A stretch of DNA of 64,000 bases from Trichomonas vaginalis G3 (GCF_026262505.1 NC_067206.1:35045896-35109895); one strand, 5' to 3'. Counted from the first letter of the stretch, positions 29,201-39,709 are shown. Program-made: numbers and translations. The notes: generated from the sequence alone by a model not told the origin.

Positions 29201-29732
29201 GAAGGTGATACTGATTCATCTTATTGGGCAATCGCTGGCGACCCAAATCTTCCTAACACTCAAGCATTTCAAGCAATTGTTACCGATAAACAATTTTATG
29301 ATAAAAACATTTTCAAATTCGCACCTTTTGATTTCTTCTGTTTTGATGAGAAATTTAAACCTAAATTAAAGAATAAAGCTGAAGAAAAAGCACATGAGAA
29401 AAAGTTATTGGGTTTAGCAATTGAGAAACAAGGTGATAACATGGTTGCTTTATGTCCTAAGTGTTATACATCATTCAACGGTTCAATTGATGGGTGATTT
29501 TAAAAAGATTGCACAAAAAATGAAAGGTGTTAGTTTACGACAAAATAAGCAATTAACACCTAAAAATTATTTGGATATAATAAATGATAAAGTGATATTT
29601 GATGGTCAGAATATTAATTTACAACTTAAAAACGGGTCAATGACTCGCTTAACAATTGGTAAGACTGCATTAACAGGAGCACACACTAAGGCTGTATGTT
29701 GTGAAAATGGATGTTGTATGCCATTTATTTAA
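26264..29732 (+). pseudogene. protein-primed family B DNA polymerase with internal HNH-like domain
   Basis: About 1,150 codons in five frame segments (shifts near 26417, 26800, 27480 and 29490). The exonuclease motifs are ITFDFETLE, IIGFNSGKFDL and YCNKDVEIM. The polymerase motifs are A VGVDFNSLYPS, B KISLNGSYGYD and C IEGDTDSSYW, all with their catalytic residues. Between the exonuclease and motif A lies a two-CxxC HNH-like domain (CKMCG, LDRIDN, NCQLMCCYCN). A Cys-rich end (CCENGCCMPF) closes the protein. It replicates the element. The frameshifts may be sequence errors, because the motifs are untouched. Confidence 0.85.
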
Positions 29733-29809
29733 AATTTTATTTTTAATGAAATGCCACAGAAGAGACAAAGAGGTGGGCACCCTTAAACATTTATTTTATT
29801 TTTATATAA

Positions 29810-31295
29810 ATGAATAGCGCAGATTTAAAAATTTAATTGATGATTTAGTACTTAATCAAAATTTTCTTAGTTATTATGATTTAAAAGCATATCTCCAAAA
29901 ATATGATAACAATATAACGGGTGATGATATGGAATATTATTATCCATATTATAAAAATGAAATTTTGAAATATCATGATAGAATAATTTCTAAAATTAAA
30001 GACAAAATTAAAAATAATGAATATTCAAAGGGAAAAACTAAATCACAACTTAAACAGTTGAAAGATTTCAAAAATAAAGTATTAACAGAAGAAGATATTG
30101 ATGAATTATATAATTTATATAATCCTGAGCCGCAAAACACCCATGTCCTTCAGACCATAAATGATGCACAAGCTTTAATTTATGATTCATTAGTTAAACC
30201 ATATTCAGCCCGACTTTTAAATGAAGATCAACTTTTGGAATTCATCCTTCAACATAAACTCGAAGCGGGAAAGTATATCAAACCTTTATATACAGCATAT
30301 TTAAAACAAATGAATAGAATACATCCAGAATTAATGAAGGAAGGAATGAAATCCAAAATCAAAGCAGATAAAATTAAACCACCTGCAACACCAAAACCTC
30401 CAACGACAGTACCTCCTCCTCCTTCAGTTAATCCTTCATCATTCACTTTATTATATCCATTTCAATCACCAAAGAAGCAAAAAGATTTTAAAAAGTATTT
30501 CAAGATATTAAATAAACCAATTGACCCGAAAATTCAACCATTAAAGGAAAAATTTAGTCGCCCTTCATTTGCTCCATATCCATATTCATACGAAATCGAT
30601 CATCTGGAATATTCAAAAGGAAAAGTTACTTATTTGTTTGCCATTAACATTAACACTAGATATTTATATTGCATTCCGGTGAAAGGGAAAACAGAACAGG
30701 AAACACGAAGAGCTATTCAATACTTACTAGATCATGAAAGAGTAGATAATATCAGGGGTGATGGTGATAAAGGATTTCAGGCAGCTATGACTCATTATTT
30801 CCCACAAATTAATTTTTCTTTTCATCCTCTCCATATACGTTTCATAATAAAATAGTTGATGCAGTAATGAGAACTCTTAGAGATGCGTTAGGGGTTAACG
30901 GTCAGATATACTGGGATGGAAATCATGACTCCATCATACAACAGTTAGTATATTATAATAATACATGGCATAGAACAATAAACATGAAACCGGTGGAAAT
31001 GAAAAATGATATTTCAAAAGAATGGGAATATATTAGAAAGCAAATGGAAAGGTTGAATGATGTTAAACGTGAACAAATTAATTCGGGGCTCATGAATTTT
31101 AAACAAGGGGATAAAGTTTTGATTCATCTCGATTATGGAAAAACTGATAAATCAATGACAAAAAGAAGACGAAGATTTGACACAATAGCTGAATTTGTTA
31201 GATATATTAACGGTAATGTATTAGTTGAAGTTGACAATAAATTAATAGAAATTCCGATTTATTTTATTACTCCATTATATTTAAATAATATTTAA
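29810..31295 (+). pseudogene. Maverick integrase (rve), frameshifted
   Basis: About 490 codons with shifts near 29830 and 30850. The N-terminal 190 residues are helical, with a Pro-rich linker (PPATPKPPTTVPPPP). The core has the first Asp in SYEIDHLEYS, the second in IRGDGDKGF, and an Asp in KIVDAVMRTLRD at the position of the catalytic Glu. A basic, strand-rich C-terminus follows (30867-31295). Between PolB and this gene a stub ATG (29751) opens only 12 codons and looks like a truncated gene. Confidence 0.75.
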
Positions 31296-31315
31296 TTTTT
31301 TTTATTTCGTAAGAA

Positions 31316-31603
31316 ATGAGTGACAACGAAGCAGCCAAGAGTCCAGACGATGAATATAAAAAGAAACTAAACAGAATTAAATCAAAAATATGCTATTACA
31401 AAAAGAAGCCGCAATGCAGTGGGGTTGATGCCCATAAAACTAATGGAACTGAAAACGATGAAGAAATAATCGAAAAATTAGAAACTTACCGTTCAATCCT
31501 TAAACTGAGTGAAGCAAAAATAAAAGAATTTAATAGAATAAATAAATTGATTGGAAGAGATGAATTTAATAAAGATGAATTTTTAAACTCAATCCAAATT
31601 TAA
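31316..31603 (+). CDS. hypothetical charged helical protein (95 aa)
   Basis: 95 residues, Lys/Glu-rich, probably two helices with a short loop. The start follows the standard leader (TTTTTTTTATTTCGTAAGAA-ATG). The stop overlaps the stop of the minus-strand gene at 31600. No family is recognised. Confidence 0.5.
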   Translation: MSDNEAAKSPDDEYKKKLNRIKSKICYYKKKPQCSGVDAHKTNGTENDEEIIEKLETYRSILKLSEAKIKEFNRINKLIGRDEFNKDEFLNSIQI

Positions 31604-31764
31604 TTTTTATTCCTCTTTGACAACATCTCTCTTTCCATCATTACTGCATAACCGCATTTTCTCAGTTTTAGTGGTTTGTTATTTTTAGCAAGTTCTCGCA
31701 TCATTTTTATCGTTTCCTCCCTTGTTATGATTCGTGGTAAATTTTGAGCTTGTGGGGTATCCAT
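31600..31764 (-). CDS. hypothetical small basic protein (54 aa)
   Basis: The ATG complementary to 31762-31764 lies next to an A/T-rich leader. The 54 residues are helical and basic (REETIKMMRELAKNNKPLK), the last third ending KRNKN. It converges with the previous gene, the two stops overlapping by 4 bases. The intact frame, leader and fit support a real gene. Function is unknown. Confidence 0.5.
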   Translation of the reverse strand: MDTPQAQNLPRIITREETIKMMRELAKNNKPLKLRKCGYAVMMEREMLSKRNKN

Positions 31765-31815
31765 TTATGATAAAAATAAAAATTTGTTATCAGTTATTTT
31801 ATCGTTAATGGTTTT

Positions 31816-32052
31816 CAGGTTATTCAATAATTAATTATTTTTGAAGAACTGAAGGTGCTACCATGTTACCATGTGCTACCAGGTTAATTAACTTCTCTGA
31901 AAAAATGAGACAACATGACATTTTGACAACAACACAGGAGGAAGGCAGTTATGAATTATTTTTGAAGAACTGAAGGTGCTACCATGTTACCATGTGCTAC
32001 CAGGTTAATTAACTTCTCTGAAAAAATGAGACAACATGACATTTTGACAACA
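31816..32052. repeat. two TTAATTAA-type repeats, left border of primase cassette
   Basis: Direct copies at 31816-31931 and 31953-32052. Each holds GCTACCATGTTACCATGTG and a third GCTACC, then AGGTTAATTAACTTCTCTGA and TGACATTTTGACAACA. The first copy (from 31816) is the inverse of 34501-34616. The spaced TACC units look like iterons. Confidence 0.85.
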
Positions 32053-32125
32053 GTCCTGGAAATTTGATGCAGTCCAAAAATAAAGTTAGTTTTAAAATTA
32101 TTTTTATTTTTTTATTCCTATATAA

Positions 32126-34447
32126 ATGACAGCAACAAACAACAGTAACTTTATCATTTCTGATGAACAAGTTATTGATTCATTAGCTGAGGAATTAGTT
32201 GTGGCAGAAACTAAAACCCTCAACGAAAGAATTGGTGAAAACAAGATTGATTTACATAACTACCTCAAACATGATGGAGGAAGAGGAAGGAAAACTGGTA
32301 TGGCTTTATTAGTAAATAAAATTTCGAATTTAACGATTATAGATGTTGATATCAATAAATCGTACAATGATGAACTTAAAGAAACAGTTAGAAAAGACAT
32401 TTTATCAAAACTTTCGGATAAAGATGTTATCGTTAAAACCGCTTCAGGAGGTCTTCACATTTATTGCAACACTAATTTCTTCTATGCAGTTTCGAACAGA
32501 ATGATTAAATGTTATTCCTGCAATGATTATGATATTGACATAATGACTTCTATTGATGATTCAAAGCGTTCTTTAGTGGTTATGGCTGATTCAAGAGTTC
32601 GCAAGAATGCAACAGAACCAATCAATACATACACATTCATTCGTGGAAGTTATGATTCAACATTAACTAGAACAGTGAATGATATATTAAATGATTTGAA
32701 TATTAAGGTAAGAGTTGAACAGAAGAACGAAGAAATAAAGAATATCATGAATGAAAACAAAGATGTAAACATTGACAATAAACTTGCCCAGAGCATAGTT
32801 GATGGTATCTGTGATTTTGAAGTACATAATGACGGTGGAAACATGAATTTAGAAAAAGAAGTTACATTATTCACACTGTTTCAAGCAATTAATTCGTTAC
32901 CTAATCATTTAATTAATGAAGCATACGATAACGTTTATAATTTCTGCAGCTTAACAGAAAATGCAAAAAGTAATTTTGAAAAAGCACGTAGTAGATATGC
33001 ACATTTAATGACTTCTCCATTTGTTTTAGTGAAGATTCTAAAACTTTATCAAAAGGAATATTATGATGAATACGTTTTGCCTTTATTACGTAAGCCAAAA
33101 ATAACATTTGATATCAAACTTGATGACTCGTTTTTGATAACAGATATTAGACGCAAGGCTGAAAATCATCAGTATAAAAACGGTTCTGAAGTAATTGAGG
33201 ATTTATCACGTGTAATTCGTTTTGTAGATTGTGGAAACAAATATTTCATTCAGAAAGATTACAACATACACGACAAAATGAATCAAATATCATTCGTTCT
33301 TCAATCAAACATGAAAGAGTCACTCAAAATGATTAAATTATTTAAAGAAGAAGGTAAAACAACAACAGCATGGGATGTACTACTAAATCAATTATCCTCA
33401 TTAACCGTTAAGGGTGTTAGCTTTAAATCTGATTCTCCAGATGTTTTCTCAACGTTTCAAGGTTATAAATACAACATTCTCGAAAAACCAGATTACTCAA
33501 AAATTGAGATGTTTATGAATTTCATTAAAGAAGCCATTTGTGATAATAACGATGAAGTGTATAAATACCTTCTCGGCTGGATTGCATCAATGATTCAACA
33601 TCCTGGAATCAAGAATGAAACAGCAATTATTTTGAAAGGACTTCAGGGAACAGGTAAAAACAGATTTACAGACATTATTTCTGAACTTCTCGCTGGTTAT
33701 TCATGTAAAAACATTACTGAAATAAGTGAGCTAACGGGTAATTTCAATTCAGTTGTTGAGAATAAAATGTTTCTTGTACTTAATGAACTCAAGAATGTAG
33801 GTGAAGACAGACTCGCAAACTTCAACGCTTTGAAATCAATTATTACGGATAATGAGATTAGAATTAATGAAAAGAATCAACCCAGAAGAACTGCTCAGAA
33901 TGTTGCAAACTTCATTTTCGTAACTAACAACGTCTACCCTGTCAAAATTGAAGTTGGAGACAGAAGATATGTAGTTTTAAGAGTTAATGGTAAATTCAAG
34001 GGTCAATTTGATTACTTCAAGAATTTAATGGATTCATGCACAAAGGAATTTTATGATAATTTACTAACATATTTTATGCAATATGACCTTTCATCATTTA
34101 ATGTACGAATCATACCGATGACTGAAGCCAAACAAGATTTAATCGAGTTATCAACAAATCCTTTAGATGTATGGATAAATACACATTATGATGAATTGTG
34201 TGCAGGTATGACGTGTGAAAATGCTCTATTCTGCAAACCATCAGACATGAAAGACAAAAACTTTCAAATGAGTATTAAGGATAAATGTGATAGGAAACAT
34301 AGAAGAATAGACGGTAAACAAACATGGTGTTATGTTTTGAAAGAAGAAATGAAAGGATTATATAAACAGGTTGAACCAAACGATAATGAGGATTCATTTA
34401 CTGACGATGAAATACCTGTAAATGAGCCGCTAAGCGGCGAGACCTGA
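32126..34447 (+). CDS. AEP primase-SF3 helicase (D5-like), complete copy
   Basis: 773 residues. The N-terminal archaeo-eukaryotic primase domain has IIDVD (motif I), SGGLHIY (motif II, His) and DIDIM (motif III), then a CYSC pair. The middle part matches D5_N. The C-terminal SF3 helicase has GLQGTGKN (Walker A), MFLVLNEL (Walker B), VANFIFVTNN (motif C) and VGDRRYVVLR. It primes and unwinds element DNA. It is the only unbroken copy of four in the window. Inverted TTAATTAA repeats flank it, giving a cassette of 2.8 kb that differs in origin from its neighbours. Confidence 0.9.
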   Translation: MTATNNSNFIISDEQVIDSLAEELVVAETKTLNERIGENKIDLHNYLKHDGGRGRKTGMALLVNKISNLTIIDVDINKSYNDELKETVRKDILSKLSDKDVIVKTASGGLHIYCNTNFFYAVSNRMIKCYSCNDYDIDIMTSIDDSKRSLVVMADSRVRKNATEPINTYTFIRGSYDSTLTRTVNDILNDLNIKVRVEQKNEEIKNIMNENKDVNIDNKLAQSIVDGICDFEVHNDGGNMNLEKEVTLFTLFQAINSLPNHLINEAYDNVYNFCSLTENAKSNFEKARSRYAHLMTSPFVLVKILKLYQKEYYDEYVLPLLRKPKITFDIKLDDSFLITDIRRKAENHQYKNGSEVIEDLSRVIRFVDCGNKYFIQKDYNIHDKMNQISFVLQSNMKESLKMIKLFKEEGKTTTAWDVLLNQLSSLTVKGVSFKSDSPDVFSTFQGYKYNILEKPDYSKIEMFMNFIKEAICDNNDEVYKYLLGWIASMIQHPGIKNETAIILKGLQGTGKNRFTDIISELLAGYSCKNITEISELTGNFNSVVENKMFLVLNELKNVGEDRLANFNALKSIITDNEIRINEKNQPRRTAQNVANFIFVTNNVYPVKIEVGDRRYVVLRVNGKFKGQFDYFKNLMDSCTKEFYDNLLTYFMQYDLSSFNVRIIPMTEAKQDLIELSTNPLDVWINTHYDELCAGMTCENALFCKPSDMKDKNFQMSIKDKCDRKHRRIDGKQTWCYVLKEEMKGLYKQVEPNDNEDSFTDDEIPVNEPLSGET

Positions 34448-34500
34448 AGGTCTTGCTTTATAAAGTATGAGTGGAATTTATTTTTGCATTAATCCTGCTG

Positions 34501-34616
34501 TGTTGTCAAAATGTCATGTTGTCTCATTTTTTCAGAGAAGTTAATTAACCTGGTAGCACATGGTAACATGGTAGCACCTTCAGTTCTTCAAAAATAATTC
34601 ATTATTGAATAACCTG
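34501..34616. repeat. inverted TTAATTAA repeat, right border of primase cassette
   Basis: Near-perfect reverse complement of 31816-31931, including the flanking CAGGTTATTCAATAAT. The primase-helicase thus has terminal inverted repeats of about 115 bp. Confidence 0.9.
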
Positions 34617-34744
34617 TAAACATTAACGTAAACATTTATTTCTGCAGTTCATTCATTACTTCATTACCTAATTAATTACAAACATAAAATATATTTAGTT
34701 CATTCAATGAACGCGGTAAGCCTGCAAAGTAGGCTCAAGCACAT

Positions 34745-36826
34745 TCAATAAATGCGGTACCATGCGAATACAGTCATAAATGGTGGCATATAATCTTTAC
34801 CCAAGCCTGTTGGATTTGTTGTGAAAGTATGTGAATGATTTCCTCCTGGTTCAGTTGGTCGAAAAGTCTTTTTTGCTGAATGGTTATAATCTGGAGATAA
34901 AACGTCATTGCCAGCATAATATTCTGAGTTGTATAATGGATGGTCTCTTAATGAGTGACTATGGTCACCAGAAAAGTTTGTAGTTCCTGTATGAGTGTGC
35001 GGTGGAAGGTTTGCTTCAGTAATTTTCTTCGAACCTCCTGTTTGCTTTGAAGAGTTCGCACAATAGAGGAATTTATCTACAATCTGTTCCCACGCACCAA
35101 AACCTAAAACTTTTGAAGGATTTGTTGAGTTCATTGACGTATAAATAGAACCAATGGGGTAAATCATCTCAAGAATTGTATTTAATCCATTCTGAATATT
35201 GAATTTATTATATAATATTGAATTTGGGTGAATATTTAAAACTGGTCTTGTTATCAATATTAACGTATTATTTTTGAAAATTGCTTTTCTAACATCTTGA
35301 AATTTTGTGATTTCAGACCAGTTTCTTCCATCACTACTGATATTTACTAAATCACCACATCCTAAAGCAATGAAATACCCATCAATATAAAATAAATTTG
35401 TAAATCTATAATTTTGAGTAAGTTTTGGAGTGAATGAATAAACCAATTCCCAATTTGATAAATCCTGTGATAAATAAATATGTCTGTTATAACTTACAGG
35501 ATATGAATAGACCATTTCACCTGAAACGAGAACATAAACATTTGATCCATAACATAAAGCTTCAATGTCTCCATCAGCTTGAAAAATTTGTTCAAATTGA
35601 CCTTGTGATATTGAAGATGATCTATAAATTTTATCATTTTGTAGGATAAAATACATGTTGTTAATGTAATACCACTTACTTGTATAATCAATTTTCAAAT
35701 CTGATGACATCATACTAAACATATAATAATTTATCCCATCCTCACTAATGAAAATTTGATTGACTTCATAAATTAGTACCCATTTATTATTAACACATCT
35801 AATAGGATTATTTGGATATTTAAATTTAGCATCTTGATTTAAATTACATTTGAACCATTGGATACAATCAAATGAATAACAAGGGCAAAAATCATCTTCA
35901 ACCGTTATCATTCCCATAAATTTACCGTTATTATATTCAACATATAAAATTATTGGATTAATGATTGGCTTTCGTGTATCAGGATTCAAAACAGATGGAG
36001 TAAATGATTCATAGTTTTTAAAATCATTTGTTTTAAAATAATAAAGCACTCCAGCTGTATAAAATAAATACATGGTCACTCCATCGAAACATATCCATTC
36101 AAAAGAATCTATATCAAAGGTTTTATCTGATGATTTCATAAAATTTAAAAATGGCGGAGTAAAATAGACCTCTGATTGTTTTATTTCTTCATTAACATAA
36201 GTTTTATCTGCTTTCTTCTCTAACTCATCGTTAACATATTCCTTATCTGCTTTCTTCTCTAACTCATCGTTAACATATTCCTTATCCGCTTTAAGGTCTA
36301 AACATCCTGAAACCCATCCTGTATCGGCTTTAGTTTTTAAAATCTTTGATGTCCATTCATGATACCATTCAACCCTTTCTTTAATTTCATTATCTTTTTC
36401 GTTAACATAAACCAAATTTGCTTTCTTCTCTAACACAGCAGCAACATATTCCTTATCTGCCTTCTTCATTATGTCGTTTAGGAAACCTTCTATGAATTCC
36501 TCATTTAAATTAAATCTTCCAATCTTCAAAACTTTAGGAAATGCATTTAATGCGTAATATCTCTGTTCTTCTGGTGGAATTGATGTTATATCATCCGTTA
36601 TTCCTTTAATTTTTGAATTCATAAATAAAATTTCTTTCATATTTGATATCACTGCACCACCCTTGCAAACGAATTCGAAATGGTCATTTTTCAATACTAT
36701 CTCCAAATCTCCATATTTCAACCTTTGCGTTTGTTCTGCCGTCTTTGAATTATATGCATATATGGCGTATGTAATGGTCTGAGGGACCTGGGTGCTTTGT
36801 GCCTTAAGTTGCTGTTGTTTAATCAT
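34745..36826 (-). CDS. long tail fibre: coiled stalk, beta-propeller-like region, collar domain
   Basis: 693 residues. Residues about 120-220 carry repeated KKADKEYVNDELE units (stalk). Residues about 230-560 are beta-rich with recurring Asp-box-like motifs (SFDCIQW, SEDGINY, SQDLSNW, SSDGRNW) typical of sialidase-type propellers. The C-terminal about 120 residues hold YPIGSIYTSMNSTNPS, GGSKKITEANLPPHTHTG and DYMPPFMTVFAWYRIY, a phage collar/gp10-C domain. The frame is intact. The probable role is particle attachment, with the propeller as a glycan- or protein-binding head. This propeller is absent from the other two fibres. Confidence 0.8.
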   Translation of the reverse strand: MIKQQQLKAQSTQVPQTITYAIYAYNSKTAEQTQRLKYGDLEIVLKNDHFEFVCKGGAVISNMKEILFMNSKIKGITDDITSIPPEEQRYYALNAFPKVLKIGRFNLNEEFIEGFLNDIMKKADKEYVAAVLEKKANLVYVNEKDNEIKERVEWYHEWTSKILKTKADTGWVSGCLDLKADKEYVNDELEKKADKEYVNDELEKKADKTYVNEEIKQSEVYFTPPFLNFMKSSDKTFDIDSFEWICFDGVTMYLFYTAGVLYYFKTNDFKNYESFTPSVLNPDTRKPIINPIILYVEYNNGKFMGMITVEDDFCPCYSFDCIQWFKCNLNQDAKFKYPNNPIRCVNNKWVLIYEVNQIFISEDGINYYMFSMMSSDLKIDYTSKWYYINNMYFILQNDKIYRSSSISQGQFEQIFQADGDIEALCYGSNVYVLVSGEMVYSYPVSYNRHIYLSQDLSNWELVYSFTPKLTQNYRFTNLFYIDGYFIALGCGDLVNISSDGRNWSEITKFQDVRKAIFKNNTLILITRPVLNIHPNSILYNKFNIQNGLNTILEMIYPIGSIYTSMNSTNPSKVLGFGAWEQIVDKFLYCANSSKQTGGSKKITEANLPPHTHTGTTNFSGDHSHSLRDHPLYNSEYYAGNDVLSPDYNHSAKKTFRPTEPGGNHSHTFTTNPTGLGKDYMPPFMTVFAWYRIY

Positions 36827-36850
36827 TTATTATGATTTAAAAATAAATAT

Positions 36851-37561
36851 TTAATCTGTTATCTCATCAGCTATTTTTTCTATTTGAAATTGCCATAATA
36901 TTTCATTCATGAATTCTAAATCACAATCAAATAGGTCAGTTACTCTAAATTTAATATTTGATAAATCTTTTGAATGAAGAATAAATGAATTCCCAGATAA
37001 TTGAAACGGATATGATAAAGAAAATGTGTTTAAGTTGATGGATAAAATGTTTTGTATTGATGGGTAAGAGTTAGGGTCTAATGTTTGATGTGAAAATCTC
37101 ATTGGGGTATTAACTTTATCACATTTGATTAAAATGAAATTGGAACCAGTGTCAGAATACAAAACATCCCCAACATCTTTTTCAAAATTTAATATCCCCA
37201 ACAATGAACGAAGATGAGGAGTACAAAATTTAATTTTCAGCGGAAATTTAATAAGGTTATTTATTTCATCAAGTTCAAAAAGTTTATCAGGTTTTGATTT
37301 AAAATTTTCTTCATACCATACGATAAATGATTCATTTAAATAACTTAAAATCATGTTAATATCCCATTTCGCTATCACATTATTTATATACATATCATAC
37401 GTTTTTTCATGGTCATCTTTAATAAATGATATATAATCTGAAGGGTCTAAAAGAATGGGATTAAATTTACCACTCACAGAAACGAGAGTAACATTATAAA
37501 TTCCGCTAACTGTTAAATTTAATTCACAGTTATTATTCGAAATAATATTGATAATTGACAT
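36851..37561 (-). CDS. putative minor capsid (jelly-roll) protein
   Basis: 236 residues, beta-rich, with few charged helices. The C-terminal segment (NTFSLSYPFQL, NIKFRVTDLFDCDLEF) follows the same order as 4079-4883 (NTFSAGLPIV, NINLTLVDANF). Both genes are neighbours of a CCG gene. It shares a 19-base spacer with the divergent gene at 37581. The capsid role is inference. The relationship between the two genes is seen directly but is weak. Confidence 0.5.
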   Translation of the reverse strand: MSIINIISNNNCELNLTVSGIYNVTLVSVSGKFNPILLDPSDYISFIKDDHEKTYDMYINNVIAKWDINMILSYLNESFIVWYEENFKSKPDKLFELDEINNLIKFPLKIKFCTPHLRSLLGILNFEKDVGDVLYSDTGSNFILIKCDKVNTPMRFSHQTLDPNSYPSIQNILSINLNTFSLSYPFQLSGNSFILHSKDLSNIKFRVTDLFDCDLEFMNEILWQFQIEKIADEITD

Positions 37562-37580
37562 TTTTATTACGATTAAAAAT
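37562..37580. promoter_or_regulatory. 19-bp bidirectional start region
   Basis: TTTTTATTACGATTAAAAA lies between divergent ATGs and is similar to the spacer at 19190-19207. Transcription of both genes must start at or very near the start codons. Confidence 0.5.
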
Positions 37581-38060
37581 ATGGTAAAGCGTTATTTTCC
37601 AGTGATAAATAAAACTAGAATAAGATTACCTCAAGAATTCATAAATTCAACGAATAAGAAATTCATTCATGTTATAAATTTTAGTGTTTTCAGAAAATAT
37701 GAGTCAATGTCATATTCATCAACAGGTTATATTTCACTTCATTCAAATTTAGTTCAATCAAACCCATATAATGACCATTTCATAAGATTTTCAGATGGTA
37801 TTAAAAATGTAATTGATAGATTAAAATATGAACAGATTGACAATATCGAATTTTTGGAATTTTGGTTTAAATATCCCGATGGAAAAAAGATTGAAGTTAA
37901 AGATAAAGCTGATACTATAACAAAAACAATTACAATGACCGATCCAGATAGTGGGGAACAAAAAGAAATAAAACAAACGATAGAAACTGGTGAAAGGTCA
38001 ATTATTATTGATTATGATTCAAAGGATTATTATTCGATAATGTTAATGCTTGAATATTAA
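37581..38060 (+). CDS. hypothetical beta-rich structural protein (159 aa)
   Basis: The start was chosen at 37581 (MVKRYFPV), after the leader; the upstream in-frame ATG lies inside the neighbour. Strand-rich throughout (FIHVINFSVFRKYE, RSIIIDYDSKDYYSIML), with a polar insertion near residues 115-135. It lies in the capsid gene cluster and occupies the same divergent position as 19208-20056. Its stop overlaps the convergent CCG gene by 4 bases. A minor capsid role is possible. Confidence 0.5.
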   Translation: MVKRYFPVINKTRIRLPQEFINSTNKKFIHVINFSVFRKYESMSYSSTGYISLHSNLVQSNPYNDHFIRFSDGIKNVIDRLKYEQIDNIEFLEFWFKYPDGKKIEVKDKADTITKTITMTDPDSGEQKEIKQTIETGERSIIIDYDSKDYYSIMLMLEY

Positions 38061-38655
38061 ATAGCCTTGACAAAGAATTTTTCAAGTGATATTTTATATT
38101 CATCAACTATTTTATTATAAATATCATTATATGTTAAATGAAGTTCAGTTGTTGTTCCGTTCTTTGATATCTTAATTGTGCTAATATCCTTTATAGGATT
38201 TATTTTTGCAACTGTTCCGCAGCATGAAACCTCATCATCTATGAAAAATTGAATCTTAACGTCTGAATCTTGAACATCACAAAGAATGGCGATAATGTGA
38301 ATTAATGATTCATAAGGTAAAATAATTAAACCGGATTGGTCAATTAAATTTATTATTGAATCATAATTATTAATTATTATATCACGGTAAATTTTCATTA
38401 ATTCTGAATTAATGTCTATTTTATATGGCGCATTGTGACTGGAATCGTAGATTCCTGGGTTCTCGATGTTTGATGAAAGAGGCGGGGGTATGTTGGATAA
38501 GTGGGAATTTCAACAGGTTCTTTACCAGGTTCAGATAAAATGATTGGGTCTCCATCTTCTTTATTTTGCTCCTCCTCCTTTTTCGGTAAGTCACGAGTTA
38601 ATTCAGGGCTAACATTAACTTTAACATTTTGAATAATTCGTGATTTATCAATCAT
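38057..38655 (-). pseudogene. conserved Maverick 'CCG' protein
   Basis: Two open parts (38655-38416 and 38398-38057) read as one protein when a one-base loss near 38490 is allowed for. The pieces share the plan of 3494-4074: an acidic N-terminus with a PTYPTYP motif, then DDEVSCCGTVAK and LHLTYNDIYNKIVDEYKISL. A conserved family present in two diverged elements, always next to a putative jelly-roll gene, argues for a particle-related job. No known domain. Confidence 0.55.
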
Positions 38656-38725
38656 TTACGTTATAACCAACCGTAATCTCTGCTTTTGCGTTTGTGTTCT
38701 TTTGACTTGTGAAACGTCTTCTCAT
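38648..38725 (-). CDS. possible 25-aa basic peptide
   Basis: Begins MRRRFTSQKNTNAKAEI and overlaps the start of the CCG gene by 8 bases. The Arg-rich start recalls small core peptides of related viruses, but at 25 codons chance is possible. The leader upstream is A/T-rich like other starts. Confidence 0.25.
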   Translation of the reverse strand: MRRRFTSQKNTNAKAEITVGYNVND

Positions 38726-38809
38726 TTATAATTGAATAAAAAAAAGAAAAATATATTTAAAGTTTTATTTAGTTGTTACGGTAATATCCCAAGGTTCATC
38801 ATTGTTTGC

Positions 38810-39709
38810 TTATACTTTCTTTGTAACTGCACCAATTATGTTATTGATATTGCTTTGAGTTTCTTCCAGTCTTATTTTATCATTTACAATATCTTTAATC
38901 ATTTCATTACATGCATTCTTAAAACCATCTGATTTTTCTAATTTACGTCTATCACTTTCTTTAATTAAATCAAAGTTATAACCTTGTTGAGAATAAAGTG
39001 GTTTCTTTATCAATTCCTTGAACGCTTCTGAAAGTGAAGATGAAGAAATTCTTGCCACTTGAATTGGTTTAAATTCTGCTTTCATTGCTTCTTTCTGTTC
39101 ATTGAACACTGGATCGAATAAAGCAACTTTAAAGAATTTCTTAGCTGGAATTTCAGGTCTAATATTTGCATATTGACCATCAAACTGATTAACATATCGT
39201 GGTAATCCATCCGGTCCCTCTTCAATAGCATTTAATTCTTCATTGAAATAAGAATATGGATTATAACGGTATGAATTAATTGGACCATTTTCACCTTCTC
39301 CAATGTATTGTTTAACAGCTTTTCCATTTTCATCAAATTTCATAGGATAACGTTCATTATATGCTTTACGTTTAGGATAATCAGTTATAGTTAATTTATA
39401 CCCATTTATGACTTTAATATTACCTTGACCATCAGTAACAAAGACTTCATTTATTCCATCAGGCTTTCCATTTGGTCCTGTAATGTCTGCTTCATGTGCT
39501 TCCCAATTTGGTCCATGACGTTTGGCATATTCTTGAGCTTCTGGTAATGTTAAAACGTTTCTCATTTGTTTAACATCCTTTTGAAGACCGGCAACAATGT
39601 GGACTAATTCTTTCATTCCGTCTGGAACTTTCATAGTTCTATTATATGCACCCTTTTTGTTTGTCCCTTGTTTTAATGGAACCTGTAGAAGATTTGCTAT
39701 TTCTGTCAT
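38810..39709 (-). CDS. hypothetical structural protein (299 aa)
   Basis: 299 residues, intact. N-terminal helical part with [19 protein letters not shown], a central Gly/Pro/Asn-rich region with repeated [13 protein letters not shown]-like turns, and a helical C-terminus ([15 protein letters not shown]). No membrane span or enzyme motif. Its place between the packaging ATPase and the CCG gene suggests a virion component such as a cementing or portal-vertex protein, which is unproven. Confidence 0.5.
   Translation of the reverse strand: MTEIANLLQVPLKQGTNKKGAYNRTMKVPDGMKELVHIVAGLQKDVKQMRNVLTLPEAQEYAKRHGPNWEAHEADITGPNGKPDGINEVFVTDGQGNIKVINGYKLTITDYPKRKAYNERYPMKFDENGKAVKQYIGEGENGPINSYRYNPYSYFNEELNAIEEGPDGLPRYVNQFDGQYANIRPEIPAKKFFKVALFDPVFNEQKEAMKAEFKPIQVARISSSSLSEAFKELIKKPLYSQQGYNFDLIKESDRRKLEKSDGFKNACNEMIKDIVNDKIRLEETQSNINNIIGAVTKKV

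Noticed and set aside
32650-33107. Minus-strand ORFs inside the primase gene (repeated in other copies)
   Set aside because: Shadows of the conserved primase-helicase frame.
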